From assembly GCA_964342575.1 (NCBI GenBank), contig CAYFGZ010000013.1, positions 1 to 46,557 of the forward strand: DNA of 46,557 nucleotides, given 5' to 3'. Source of the DNA: GCA-002701455 sp964342575. Its GTDB lineage: Bacteria > Pseudomonadota > Alphaproteobacteria > Thalassobaculales > Thalassobaculaceae. Under the pieces are notes generated by a model. The model did not search any database. It was not told where the DNA came from and worked only from the letters and a program-made list of their open reading frames with translations. The position numbers and the translations under genes are program-made. Positions 26,704 through 34,632 of the stretch are shown piece after piece. Within the stretch, counting starts at the first letter, position 1. Each line of letters starts with the position of its first letter.

Positions 26704-27440
26704 ATTCGATGATTGAGTGGGAAGATGATGCGGTAATATTACGCGTTACCCCTCACGGCGAAAACTCAGCTGTTGCAATATTGCTTACTCATGAACACGG
26801 GAAACATGCTGGGTTCGTGCGTTCAGCAAACAGCAGGGGGACAAGAGGATTTTTGGAGTTAGGAAATAGAGTTAGGGTCACTTGGAAGGCTAGACTACTA
26901 GAACATCTAGGGAACTACAAAATTGACCTAGTCAAGAGCGTTGCATCTAACTTTTTTGATGATCCTTTAAAAATGATGGGATTAACGGCCGTAGTGTCGA
27001 TAGCAGAAGAGGCACTGCCAGACAGAGAGCCTGCTCCAGAAATTTATCACGGATTGCTTGCATTAATGAGCACGATGCTCACTGAAGACGTTGAAGTGTG
27101 GTTGGCTGCGTATATTCGATGGGAAATTGGTTTTTTGAGCGAATCAGGATTCAGCCTTGATCTAGAGCGCTGTGCTGTCACTGGAACAAACGAAAATTTG
27201 GTTTTTGTTAGTCCAAAAAGTGGCCGCGCTGTATCCGCTTCCGTGGGCAATAAATACAGAACAAGACTTTTAGCACTCCCTGGTTTTCTGACACAGAAAG
27301 GATTCAAAGGTAGAAAAGAGTTTACTGATGGCCTAAAACTCACAGAATATTTTCTGAGTAAACATATTTTTGGCTCCTACAACAAACCTATTCCAAAGGC
27401 CCGAGAAAGATTCTTCGAGTTCGTAGAAAAAAGCCTATAA
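26700..27440 (+). CDS. recO: DNA repair protein RecO
   Basis: Recombination mediator of the RecFOR pathway that helps load RecA on SSB-coated DNA. The 246-residue protein has the OB-fold N-terminus (DDAVILRVTPHGENSAV, then EHGKHAGFVRSANS), a central helical region, and a C-terminal segment with CAVTGTNENLVFVSPKSGRAVS, where zinc cysteines occur in some orthologues; only one Cys is seen here. The annotated GTG overlaps the era stop as GTGA; ATG 26709 is the other candidate. It ends the conserved block: in many alphaproteobacteria parC follows recO, but here a convergent flavin oxidoreductase does. Confidence 0.93.
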   Translation: MNSMIEWEDDAVILRVTPHGENSAVAILLTHEHGKHAGFVRSANSRGTRGFLELGNRVRVTWKARLLEHLGNYKIDLVKSVASNFFDDPLKMMGLTAVVSIAEEALPDREPAPEIYHGLLALMSTMLTEDVEVWLAAYIRWEIGFLSESGFSLDLERCAVTGTNENLVFVSPKSGRAVSASVGNKYRTRLLALPGFLTQKGFKGRKEFTDGLKLTEYFLSKHIFGSYNKPIPKARERFFEFVEKSL

Positions 27441-27490
27441 TGACAACTAGGGCATTAGATAGGCTGCCAGTGCTCAAACTTGTGGATTAT

Positions 27491-28522
27491 TTATAGTGAT
27501 GGTCGAGTATTGATTTTTCGTAACTCGGGCAGCAGTTCTTTAGACATCAGGTTCATACTGTCGATAGACAAGTTTCTTGGCATACCAACCCAGTGTGTTC
27601 TAATTATCAGATGGTTCATTCCAAACTCCTCCCAATAGGGGCGCAATCCTTCGAAGCACTCCTCGGGTGAACCGAGAATAAATCGTCCCTTAATTAAATC
27701 CTCGAGTTCTTGGTCAAAAGTCTCATTTTCTGGCATGACTTTATCTTGCCCCCATTTTGCGTAATCTTGATATTTTCCAAATAGATAAGAGCCCGCAAGT
27801 TCCAAAGCCTCTTTTTTATTTTTTGCGCAAAACACTTCTTTCATTACAGGCAGTTCCTCCGGCGCGGTTTTTCCGTTCTCCTTTAGTGCCTCATTGTAGA
27901 TCTTCATATGACGTTGAATTGTCTCAAGTTGTGAGTGAGGATTTACAAACCAAGCGTCAGACATCCTGGCGGCACGGCGTATAGCCTTGTCATTGTTGGC
28001 TGCCAGCCAAATTGGGGGTCGTGGCTTTTGTATAGGACGGATATTCATCTTTACATTATTCAGAACACATGTTTCACTATTATGTGTGACGCTTTCTTCC
28101 ACCCACAGTCTTTGAATCAGTTCCAAATATTCTTCAAATCTTGCAACGCGTTTTCCTTTTGGAACAGCAAATGCGTCGAACTCTGTATCTCGGTAACCAA
28201 GACCCACGCCAAAAATTAACTTGCCTTTAGAGATGACGTCCAAGCTTGCGACCGTTTCTGCCGTGTAAACTGGATTATGAAGATTTAACAATAAAATGCC
28301 CAGAGCAATGTTCATGTCTCCTGCTTCTGGTATAAGGCGCGCTAAAAATGGCACTAGTTGTAGCTGTTGATTATTGCCTTCATTTAGGTAATGTTGGCCA
28401 GAAAGGAGTGTATCCCAACCGTGGTCGCGAGCATGATGAACCATTGCAATTTGATCGTCTAAAGCGGCAACCATGTCTGTATCTAAAAATTGCTGGTTGG
28501 TTAAGAAAAGGCCAATCTTCAT
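27491..28522 (-). CDS. LLM-class (luciferase-like) flavin-dependent oxidoreductase
   Basis: TIM-barrel flavin or F420-dependent monooxygenase/reductase of the bacterial luciferase superfamily, 343 residues. Seen: N-terminal KIGLFLTNQQ, DHGWDTLLSGQHY at 34-46, ALGILLLNLHNPVYTAETVASLD in the middle (about 77-99), and LIFGVGLGYRDTEF, a hallmark turn of the family. The C-terminal part includes GSPEECFEGLRPYWEEFG. It may be the hydroxylase of a two-component flavin monooxygenase, but no flavin reductase gene is near. The ATG has GGAG 10 nt upstream. It is convergent with recO and divergent from the Rieske oxygenase gene. Substrate unknown. Confidence 0.85.
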   Translation of the reverse strand: MKIGLFLTNQQFLDTDMVAALDDQIAMVHHARDHGWDTLLSGQHYLNEGNNQQLQLVPFLARLIPEAGDMNIALGILLLNLHNPVYTAETVASLDVISKGKLIFGVGLGYRDTEFDAFAVPKGKRVARFEEYLELIQRLWVEESVTHNSETCVLNNVKMNIRPIQKPRPPIWLAANNDKAIRRAARMSDAWFVNPHSQLETIQRHMKIYNEALKENGKTAPEELPVMKEVFCAKNKKEALELAGSYLFGKYQDYAKWGQDKVMPENETFDQELEDLIKGRFILGSPEECFEGLRPYWEEFGMNHLIIRTHWVGMPRNLSIDSMNLMSKELLPELRKINTRPSL

Positions 28523-28666
28523 TATTAGTGCACTCCAAAGTTGATCTCGACATCCTATTGTAAATAGTTGATATTTACTGAGCTTACATTGCCATAATAC
28601 TGATGAATGCTCAACTATCGGAGTTGTGACACGTCGAATTAGATAATTTTAAAAACGGAATTTTTT

Positions 28667-28672
28667 GAGGAG
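28667..28672 (+). promoter_or_regulatory. Shine-Dalgarno for the Rieske oxygenase alpha subunit
   Basis: GAGGAG lies 4 nt before ATG 28677. The upstream in-frame TTG at 28665 would overlap this site and is therefore rejected as the start. Confidence 0.55.
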
Positions 28673-28676
28673 AACC

Positions 28677-29987
28677 ATGAAGGGCAAAAGTAGTGAGGTA
28701 TCGCGGACTGACCTTATTTCCGAAGAAGCCGGTATATTTCGGGTGGCACGCAGTATCTACAATGACCCAAGTATTTATAAGGCAGAAATGGAAAACATTT
28801 TTGAGCAGGGTTGGATTTATGTTTGCCATGAAAGTCAAATCCCAAAAATAGGCGACTATTACGCTACAAAGGCAGGGCGCCAGCCTATTTTTGTCATTAG
28901 GCAATCTAGGAGCAAAGTAGGGGGGTTCATAGATGCGTGTTCACACCGGGGCGCCCTTTTAAGTAGATCAAGGCGAGGGTGCATGCGCACTATTACTTGT
29001 CGTTTCCATGGCTGGTCTTTCGATTTACAGGGTCGATGTACAAAAATAAAAGATGAGGAAGCAGGGTGGCCCGAGGGCGTGGATAGAAACAGATTTTCTC
29101 TGAAATCATTACCAAAATTGGAAATTTATAAAGGATTTGTATATGCATCTCTTTCAGGAGAAGTGCCCGAGTTAAAAGAGGCGCTGGGAGAAGCGAAATA
29201 CTTCATAGACCTGGTTTCAGACCAATCTCCAGAAGGGATGGAAATCGTTCCGGGGAGTCAATCATATATGGTGGACGGAAATTGGAAGTTGCAGGCTGAG
29301 AATGGAGTGGACGGCTACCATGTGTCGACAGTTCATAGAGTATTTGCTAGGGCTGTGGAAAAACGGGAAGCTATGGGAGATCGAGGTCAGCTTCGAAATA
29401 CAGAAGCAGAGCGAATCACTGGTTCCGTCAAGACGGGGGTATGTGACCTCGGTAGGGGCCACATGCTGTTGTGGGCGAATAGAGGTAACCCCGATGTAGC
29501 TCCATTGAACAAGAGCCGTTCAAAACTTCTTAAACAGTATAACAAAAACAAAGTTGACTGGATGATAAATAAGGGTCGAAATCTATTTCTATTTCCAAAT
29601 ATGCACCTAATGGACCAGTCTTCCACTCAGATCCGCGTGCTAATTCCTCATGCCCCGGATCGAACAGAGGTGAGGGTTTATTGTATTGCTCCTAAGGGTG
29701 AAAGTAGGGCAGCTAGAGTGGCTAGACTGCGAAAATTTGAAGATTTTTTTATGGTTACTGGTATGGCAACTCCTGACGATATGGCAGCATTAGAGGATGT
29801 TCAGAGGGGGTCGGGCGGGAAGCTAGTGAAGTGGAACGAGGTGGATAGAGGTAGAAGTTTAATGATTAAAGGGGCAGATGAAACGGTCGCCAGTATCGGC
29901 GCTGATCCTATTTCATCAAATCCAAATTGGACAAATGAGACACTGTATTATGGTTTCTACACAAAATGGTTAGAAGCTATAACTTAA
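28677..29987 (+). CDS. Aromatic ring-hydroxylating dioxygenase, alpha (Rieske) subunit, BenA/AntA-like
   Basis: Catalytic subunit of a Rieske non-haem iron oxygenase, which inserts two oxygen atoms as a cis-diol into an aromatic ring, or demethylates or deaminates related substrates. In the 436-residue protein the Rieske cluster ligands are C88/H90 (ACSHRGA) and C108/H111 (TCRFHGWSFD). The mononuclear-iron site is NGVDGYHVSTVH, with bridging D212 and ligands H215 and H220. The ENGVDGYHV block and the NWKLQ just before it resemble benzoate/anthranilate-type oxygenases. The beta subunit follows after 26 bp. No ferredoxin or reductase gene (BenC-like) occurs in the window, so electrons must come from elsewhere. 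Substrate is inferred only as an aromatic carboxylate-like compound. Confidence 0.9.
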   Translation: MKGKSSEVSRTDLISEEAGIFRVARSIYNDPSIYKAEMENIFEQGWIYVCHESQIPKIGDYYATKAGRQPIFVIRQSRSKVGGFIDACSHRGALLSRSRRGCMRTITCRFHGWSFDLQGRCTKIKDEEAGWPEGVDRNRFSLKSLPKLEIYKGFVYASLSGEVPELKEALGEAKYFIDLVSDQSPEGMEIVPGSQSYMVDGNWKLQAENGVDGYHVSTVHRVFARAVEKREAMGDRGQLRNTEAERITGSVKTGVCDLGRGHMLLWANRGNPDVAPLNKSRSKLLKQYNKNKVDWMINKGRNLFLFPNMHLMDQSSTQIRVLIPHAPDRTEVRVYCIAPKGESRAARVARLRKFEDFFMVTGMATPDDMAALEDVQRGSGGKLVKWNEVDRGRSLMIKGADETVASIGADPISSNPNWTNETLYYGFYTKWLEAIT

Positions 29988-30013
29988 CTTGATGGCTTCG
30001 ATATTTTAGTAAA

Positions 30014-30523
30014 ATGGTGTGTTCGAATTCACGGATGGGAAAGTTGTCAAAAATAGAGGAATTGATTTATTTAGAAGCGGATCTAATAGATCGAAAGCAA
30101 TGGCCGGATTGGTTGGATTTGTATACGCAAGACTGCGTAATATGGGTTCCCGCGTGGGAATCGGAAGAGGCATTGGTAGATGATCCCGAATTGTCGATAA
30201 ATATGATGTATTTAGTGGGAAAGCCAGCACTGGAGGCCCGAATTCATCGGATTACCTCGGCTGATGCGTACGCGTCATTGCCGTTATCTCAAACTATGCA
30301 TTCTGTTACGAATATCCGGATTGTAAATAGCAATTCCAATGATATCGAAGTTTTCGCAAAATGGACAGTACTATCGCTTGATCCACGCCGGGGCAAAATA
30401 TGGCGAGGGGGGTGGTACGAATTTATTTTCGTAAAAGAGAGAAAGTTGATCAAGATAAAATCAAAAAAGATTGTCTTATTGGAAAACGCAATTGATGGAA
30501 CTATTGATATTTACCAAATTTGA
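30014..30523 (+). CDS. Aromatic ring-hydroxylating dioxygenase, beta subunit
   Basis: Small structural subunit (SnoaL/NTF2-like fold) of the alpha3-beta3 oxygenase encoded upstream. The 169-residue protein shows the usual block LDLYTQDCVIWVPAWESEE (residues 31-49), followed by the RIHRITSADAY region and an SVTNIRI strand, all as in BenB-type subunits. The beta subunit lacks catalytic residues but stabilises the trimer and can affect substrate range. ATG 30014 has a poor Shine-Dalgarno; the in-frame ATG at 30035 is an alternative. Cotranscription with the alpha gene is likely from the 26-bp gap. Confidence 0.88.
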   Translation: MVCSNSRMGKLSKIEELIYLEADLIDRKQWPDWLDLYTQDCVIWVPAWESEEALVDDPELSINMMYLVGKPALEARIHRITSADAYASLPLSQTMHSVTNIRIVNSNSNDIEVFAKWTVLSLDPRRGKIWRGGWYEFIFVKERKLIKIKSKKIVLLENAIDGTIDIYQI

Positions 30524-30530
30524 AGCAAAT

Positions 30531-30560
30531 TTTTCATAATCATAACCCCTGCTTTATAAT
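30531..30560 (+). promoter_or_regulatory. Candidate promoter before the molybdenum hydroxylase
   Basis: A perfect TATAAT -10 at 30555-30560, with TTTTCA (4 of 6 to consensus) at 30531-30536 and an 18-bp spacer. It would leave a leader of about 130 bp before ATG 30701. The leader is AT-rich and contains an 8-bp palindrome CGCTAGCG at 30652-30659 that could be an operator core. Prediction only. Confidence 0.35.
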
Positions 30561-30700
30561 GTCTCTAATTATCATTAGATATTAGCTGTTTAATAATATT
30601 CAGATGTTGTGGAATTTTTTTTTATCTACGTTATTATTGAGTGCGAATGATCGCTAGCGGTGGTCGTTAAATCGGACAATTATTCGTAGAGGGAAAAATA

Positions 30701-32986
30701 ATGTCAGAAAACGGTGGAAAATTTCGATGGATTGGTAAAAGACCTATTCGCCCCGATGGTGTTGATAAGGTAACTGGTAGAGCTAAATATGGGGCAGATT
30801 ATGCTTTCCCGGATATGCTAGTAGGTAGGGTGCTCCGGAGCCCACACGCCCACGCTCGAATTCTCTCTATTGATACTTCAAAAGCCGAAAAATTACCGGG
30901 TGTAAAAGCTGTTGTAACTTCAGCTGATTTTCCTGATCAAGACTTTGGATATATGGGGCCGGAGCGGGTCGCAGTCAATTGGTATCACGTTACCCGAAAT
31001 ATAATGGCGAGAGAAAAAACACTATACGAGGGGCATGCTCTTGGCGCTGTTGCGGCCACGACATCCGAGATAGCAGAAGAGGCTTTGCGTTTAATTGATG
31101 TGAAATATGAGGTGCTTCCTCATGTTATTGATGTGATAGAAGCTGCGGCTGAGGATGCACCTTTGTTACACGAAGATATGATCACTCGGGGTATAGAACC
31201 TGCTCCAACTAAGGCATCAAATATTTCAAAGGTGGTGAATTTTGGAATAGGTGATATGGACGCAGGGTTCGAATCTGCGGACGAGATTGTTGAAATGGAC
31301 TTTGATACCGCGGCAGTTCATCAGGGATATATTGAGCCCCACGCGTGTACCGCTAGATATAATGAGGATGGACAAGGGGAAATCTGGAGTTCTAGTCAGG
31401 GGCACTTTGTCATTAGGGCAATCACCGCAAAATTGTTGGGGATAAAATCGGCCGATTTGAGAGTGCATCCTGCTGAGATTGGAGGCGGTTTTGGTGGAAA
31501 GACTGTTTGCTACTTAGAGCCGCTGGCACTAGCATTGGCCAAGAAAGCAGGCCGAGCAGTCAGAGCGGTTATGTCTCGCGATGAAGTTTTCAAGGCTTCG
31601 GGGCCTACTTCTGGCGGTGCAATGACCGTAAAAATAGGCTGTACCAAGGATGGCAATATTACTGCAGCGGAAGGCACTTTCTATATTCAAGCGGGGGCTT
31701 TTCCTGGCGGGCCAGTAATGAATTGCTGCATGTGCGCATTTGCACCATATTCAATAGAAAATCAGAAGGCTGTAGGATATGACGTGGTGAGTAATCGTCC
31801 AAAGGCGGCGGCTTACCGGGCTCCTGGTTCTCCAATCTCGGCGTTTGGTGTGGAAAGCGTCCTGGATGTTCTCGCGAAAAAGATTGGGATGGATCCACTA
31901 GAATTTAGATTAAAGAATGCGGCTGTAGAAGGTACAAAAACAATCATGGGGTCTCCCCATCCGAGTTTTGGATTTGCAGAAACTGTTGATGTGCTGATGG
32001 AGCATGATCACGTTAAACAGTCGCTTGGTCCTAACCAAGGTAGGGGAGTAGCATCAGGCTACTGGTTCAATGGCGGTGGTGAGTCAAGCGCAACAGTTCA
32101 TCTGAATGCAGATGGAACAGCAGTTGTTGCCACAGGCAGTGTGGATGTTGGTGGGTCTAGAGCTTCCATGGCTCTTATGGCCGCTGAAACACTTGGAATA
32201 GATTACGATCAAGTGCGGGCAATTGTTGCGGATACAGCTAATGTTGGCTATACCCACGTTACTGGTGGTAGCCGGGTCACATTGGCGACAGGAGCTGCAG
32301 TGATTAAGGCAGCCGAAGCATGCATTGATGAGTTAAAAAATCGCGCAGCATTGACATGGGATGTAGATATAGATGGTGTGGTCTGGGAAAATGGAAAGGC
32401 TAAACCGGCAAGTACAAATGTCGGCGATTTTGAACCGCTTTCTCTTAGAGAATTAACGGGGAGTGCAGCCCAGACTGGAGGGCCTATAGGTGCAGCAGGT
32501 CAGGTTAATGCTGGTGGTGTGTCACCCGGATTAGCGACCCATGTTGTCGATGTGGAAGTGGATCCCGAGACAGGTAAAGTTACAATCCTTAGATATACTG
32601 CGTCACAGGACGTTGGACGGGCAATTCACCCTTCGTATGTTGAAGGACAAATCCAAGGTGGCGTCGTCCAGGGGATTGGATGGGCGTTGAATGAAGAGTA
32701 TATATATAGTAAGGATGGAAAGTTGGAAAATGCTGGATTTTTGGATTATAGAATCCCAGTGGCCTCTGACGTTCCTATGGTTGAAGCGGTCATGGTTGAA
32801 AAACCTAATCCAAATCACAAATATGGTGTTAAGGGTGTAGGGGAGGTGAACATTTGCCCGCCAATGGCGGCAATAGCTAACGCTATTGAGAATGCAACTG
32901 GTGTCAGGCTAAAGAGCCTGCCTATGTCGCCTCCACGGCTCTTGGCTGCTCTCGATATCGCCAAACTACCTGAAGCTGCAGAATAG
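30701..32986 (+). CDS. Xanthine dehydrogenase-family molybdopterin-binding large subunit
   Basis: Large catalytic subunit of a molybdenum hydroxylase, which hydroxylates aromatic heterocycles or aldehydes with oxygen from water. The 761-residue protein has the hammerhead domain (about 20-135; TGRAKYGADY, RSPHAHARI), then molybdopterin-cytosine-dinucleotide binding blocks: QGYIEPH at 208-214, GGGFGGK at 261-267, AYRAPG at 371-376, and a late GRAIHP...GGVVQGIGWALNEE region. The catalytic glutamate is E715 in GVGE. Normally such subunits work with a 2Fe-2S subunit and often an FAD subunit; neither is encoded next to it. A MoaD/ThiS-like gene follows after 12 bp instead. Substrate and electron acceptor unknown. 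Confidence 0.92.
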   Translation: MSENGGKFRWIGKRPIRPDGVDKVTGRAKYGADYAFPDMLVGRVLRSPHAHARILSIDTSKAEKLPGVKAVVTSADFPDQDFGYMGPERVAVNWYHVTRNIMAREKTLYEGHALGAVAATTSEIAEEALRLIDVKYEVLPHVIDVIEAAAEDAPLLHEDMITRGIEPAPTKASNISKVVNFGIGDMDAGFESADEIVEMDFDTAAVHQGYIEPHACTARYNEDGQGEIWSSSQGHFVIRAITAKLLGIKSADLRVHPAEIGGGFGGKTVCYLEPLALALAKKAGRAVRAVMSRDEVFKASGPTSGGAMTVKIGCTKDGNITAAEGTFYIQAGAFPGGPVMNCCMCAFAPYSIENQKAVGYDVVSNRPKAAAYRAPGSPISAFGVESVLDVLAKKIGMDPLEFRLKNAAVEGTKTIMGSPHPSFGFAETVDVLMEHDHVKQSLGPNQGRGVASGYWFNGGGESSATVHLNADGTAVVATGSVDVGGSRASMALMAAETLGIDYDQVRAIVADTANVGYTHVTGGSRVTLATGAAVIKAAEACIDELKNRAALTWDVDIDGVVWENGKAKPASTNVGDFEPLSLRELTGSAAQTGGPIGAAGQVNAGGVSPGLATHVVDVEVDPETGKVTILRYTASQDVGRAIHPSYVEGQIQGGVVQGIGWALNEEYIYSKDGKLENAGFLDYRIPVASDVPMVEAVMVEKPNPNHKYGVKGVGEVNICPPMAAIANAIENATGVRLKSLPMSPPRLLAALDIAKLPEAAE

Positions 32987-32998
32987 CGTATCCTATTT

Positions 32999-33259
32999 AT
33001 GATTAAGCCAAAGGTGCGAGTAGTTCTTGCTAACAGCCTTAGTAGACAGTATACGGACGGTAAAACGAAATTTGAAGTTGAGGCTAGTCGCGTGCGAGAT
33101 ATTCTGCGTGCCCTTGAAGTGTTGTTCCCGGGTATAGGGGAGCACTTGGAGGAAGAAACGGCGGTTTCGATTAACGGTATGATTTATGATGATGCTTATC
33201 TTCAGGAGGTTAACGAAGATACCGAGGTTTTCTTTATACCCAAATTAGACGCAGGTTAG
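32999..33259 (+). CDS. MoaD/ThiS-like beta-grasp protein
   Basis: Small ubiquitin-fold protein of 86 residues, cytosolic by sequence. The pattern VRVVLANSL, a central EVEASRVRDILRALEVLFPGI helix and EEETAVSINGMIYDD strand region fit MoaD/ThiS sulfur carriers of molybdopterin or thiazole synthesis. It differs at the decisive point: functional carriers end in Gly-Gly, whereas this one ends in Leu-Asp-Ala-Gly, so C-terminal adenylation and thiocarboxylation may be impaired or altered. It sits 12 bp after the molybdenum hydroxylase gene, probably in the same transcript, and could be a dedicated accessory or a structural partner. moaE and moeB are not in the window. The Shine-Dalgarno is weak. Confidence 0.75.
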   Translation: MIKPKVRVVLANSLSRQYTDGKTKFEVEASRVRDILRALEVLFPGIGEHLEEETAVSINGMIYDDAYLQEVNEDTEVFFIPKLDAG

Positions 33260-33292
33260 TTGGGTGGGCTATGAAAAAACTGAGAAAATAGT

Positions 33293-34498
33293 TTAGTTTG
33301 TATTAAGAACTTGTCGACCTTCGTTGTCGACACCCTTATATAGCCAAGTCATGCCTGCGTAGGCTTGTTCCACAGTTCGCGCTCTTAGGGCCAGGTCTCT
33401 GAGCTCTGCCGTTGGCCCCGACGCGTGATAAGCATCCCCATAAAAACGCGCTGTCAATTGCACTCTAGCAGTTCGGAGGTATCTCGACTCTTCATAACTC
33501 TTTAGCGCAGCAACAATATCCCCATTTTTTAACTGTAGGCTGTTTGCAAGGCATACAGCGTCTTCTATAGCCATGCAACCACCTTGCGCTAAATATTGTA
33601 ACATGGGATGGGCCGCGTCACCCAAAAGACCAATCCGGCCGGCGCTCCAGCTCTTGATAGGCTCTCTGTCACAAAGAACCCACATTTTCCAGGCATCAAT
33701 TTTTTCGAGTAGGCGGAGGACTTTGTTGTGTTGCCCAGCAAAGCGTTGCTTAAGTTCGTTTGGTTCGCCGAACACGTCCCATCCTTCTTCGTATTTGTCG
33801 CTATGGAAAACCGCAACTAGATTCATAATTTTCCCGCTGTGCAGTGGGTATTGTACCAGATGAGTTTTAGGGCCCGCCCATAGGATAACCTCATTTGACT
33901 GCAGATCTGTTGGCACGTTGCCCATTGGAAGCACTGCTCTGTAGGCGATATGTCCCGAGACTCGCGGTTCTTCGATCCCAATAATGTTGTCTCGAACTTT
34001 AGACCACAGTCCGTCTGCTCCTATCAACGCTATCCCTTCAAAACTGCTCTTGTCCTCGCAAACTACTAGTACTTGTTCAGCCGTCTGCTCGGCCTTTATT
34101 ACTTTTTTTCGATAGATCAGTTGTATGTTCGTTAATCTTTTGCAGGCTTTCAGGAGAGTTTTATGTAAATCGGGTCTGTAAATAACGGCGTAGGGGAATC
34201 CGAAGTGTTTTATAAAGTTCGCGGTATTTACTGGGATATTTGTTATTTCCTGGGCACTTAAAGCGTCCCTCATCACCAAAGCGTCAGGAAAGACGGCCGA
34301 GCGTTTAATTGGCTTTGCTAGATTCAATACTTCAAACATTCTAAAAACATTAGGCCCAAGCTGAATACCAGCGCCTATTTCTTTAAAATCGGTAGATTGC
34401 TCTAAAACATGAACGTTATAACCTTTAAGCCCCAACGCCAGAGCAGCAGCCAACCCTCCTATGCCTCCTCCGGCTATAATTATTGGTTTAGTTCCCAT
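33293..34498 (-). CDS. FAD-dependent aromatic hydroxylase, 3-hydroxybenzoate 6-hydroxylase/salicylate hydroxylase-like
   Basis: Single-component flavoprotein monooxygenase of group A, 401 residues. Seen: FAD-binding IIIAGGGIGGLAAALAL (6-22, GxGxxG), the DG motif IGADGLWSKVR (about 164-174) and the GD motif GLLGDAAHPMLQYLAQGG (about 289-306). Overall layout, YRPDLH and WAGPKTHLVQYPL blocks fit 3-hydroxybenzoate 6-monooxygenase and 6-hydroxynicotinate 3-monooxygenase groups more than ubiquinone hydroxylases. These make para- or ring-activated diols, such as gentisate. No ring-cleavage dioxygenase gene is present in the window. It is convergent with the MoaD-like gene and divergent from the hydroxyacyl-CoA dehydrogenase. 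Confidence 0.85.
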   Translation of the reverse strand: MGTKPIIIAGGGIGGLAAALALGLKGYNVHVLEQSTDFKEIGAGIQLGPNVFRMFEVLNLAKPIKRSAVFPDALVMRDALSAQEITNIPVNTANFIKHFGFPYAVIYRPDLHKTLLKACKRLTNIQLIYRKKVIKAEQTAEQVLVVCEDKSSFEGIALIGADGLWSKVRDNIIGIEEPRVSGHIAYRAVLPMGNVPTDLQSNEVILWAGPKTHLVQYPLHSGKIMNLVAVFHSDKYEEGWDVFGEPNELKQRFAGQHNKVLRLLEKIDAWKMWVLCDREPIKSWSAGRIGLLGDAAHPMLQYLAQGGCMAIEDAVCLANSLQLKNGDIVAALKSYEESRYLRTARVQLTARFYGDAYHASGPTAELRDLALRARTVEQAYAGMTWLYKGVDNEGRQVLNTN

Positions 34499-34620
34499 GC
34501 GTTTTCCGATTCGTAGCTTCCTGTACTAAAATATTCAGTGTGAACGTTACTGCCAAACGGGTATATGGCAATAAAAATTTTGGAAATTTCTTTCATTAAC
34601 AAACTTTGAAAATTAAATTT

Positions 34621-34625
34621 GGAGG
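34621..34625 (+). promoter_or_regulatory. Shine-Dalgarno that sets the ATG of the short hydroxyacyl-CoA dehydrogenase
   Basis: GGAGG lies 7 nt before ATG 34633. The frame opens further upstream at TTG 34606, but that would place this site inside the coding region. Confidence 0.65.
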
Positions 34626-34632
34626 ATCCTAT

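Noticed and set aside
33293..34498. A gentisate pathway built on the 3-hydroxybenzoate 6-hydroxylase-like gene
   Set aside because: No gentisate 1,2-dioxygenase, maleylpyruvate isomerase or fumarylpyruvate hydrolase is visible, so the pathway cannot be claimed.
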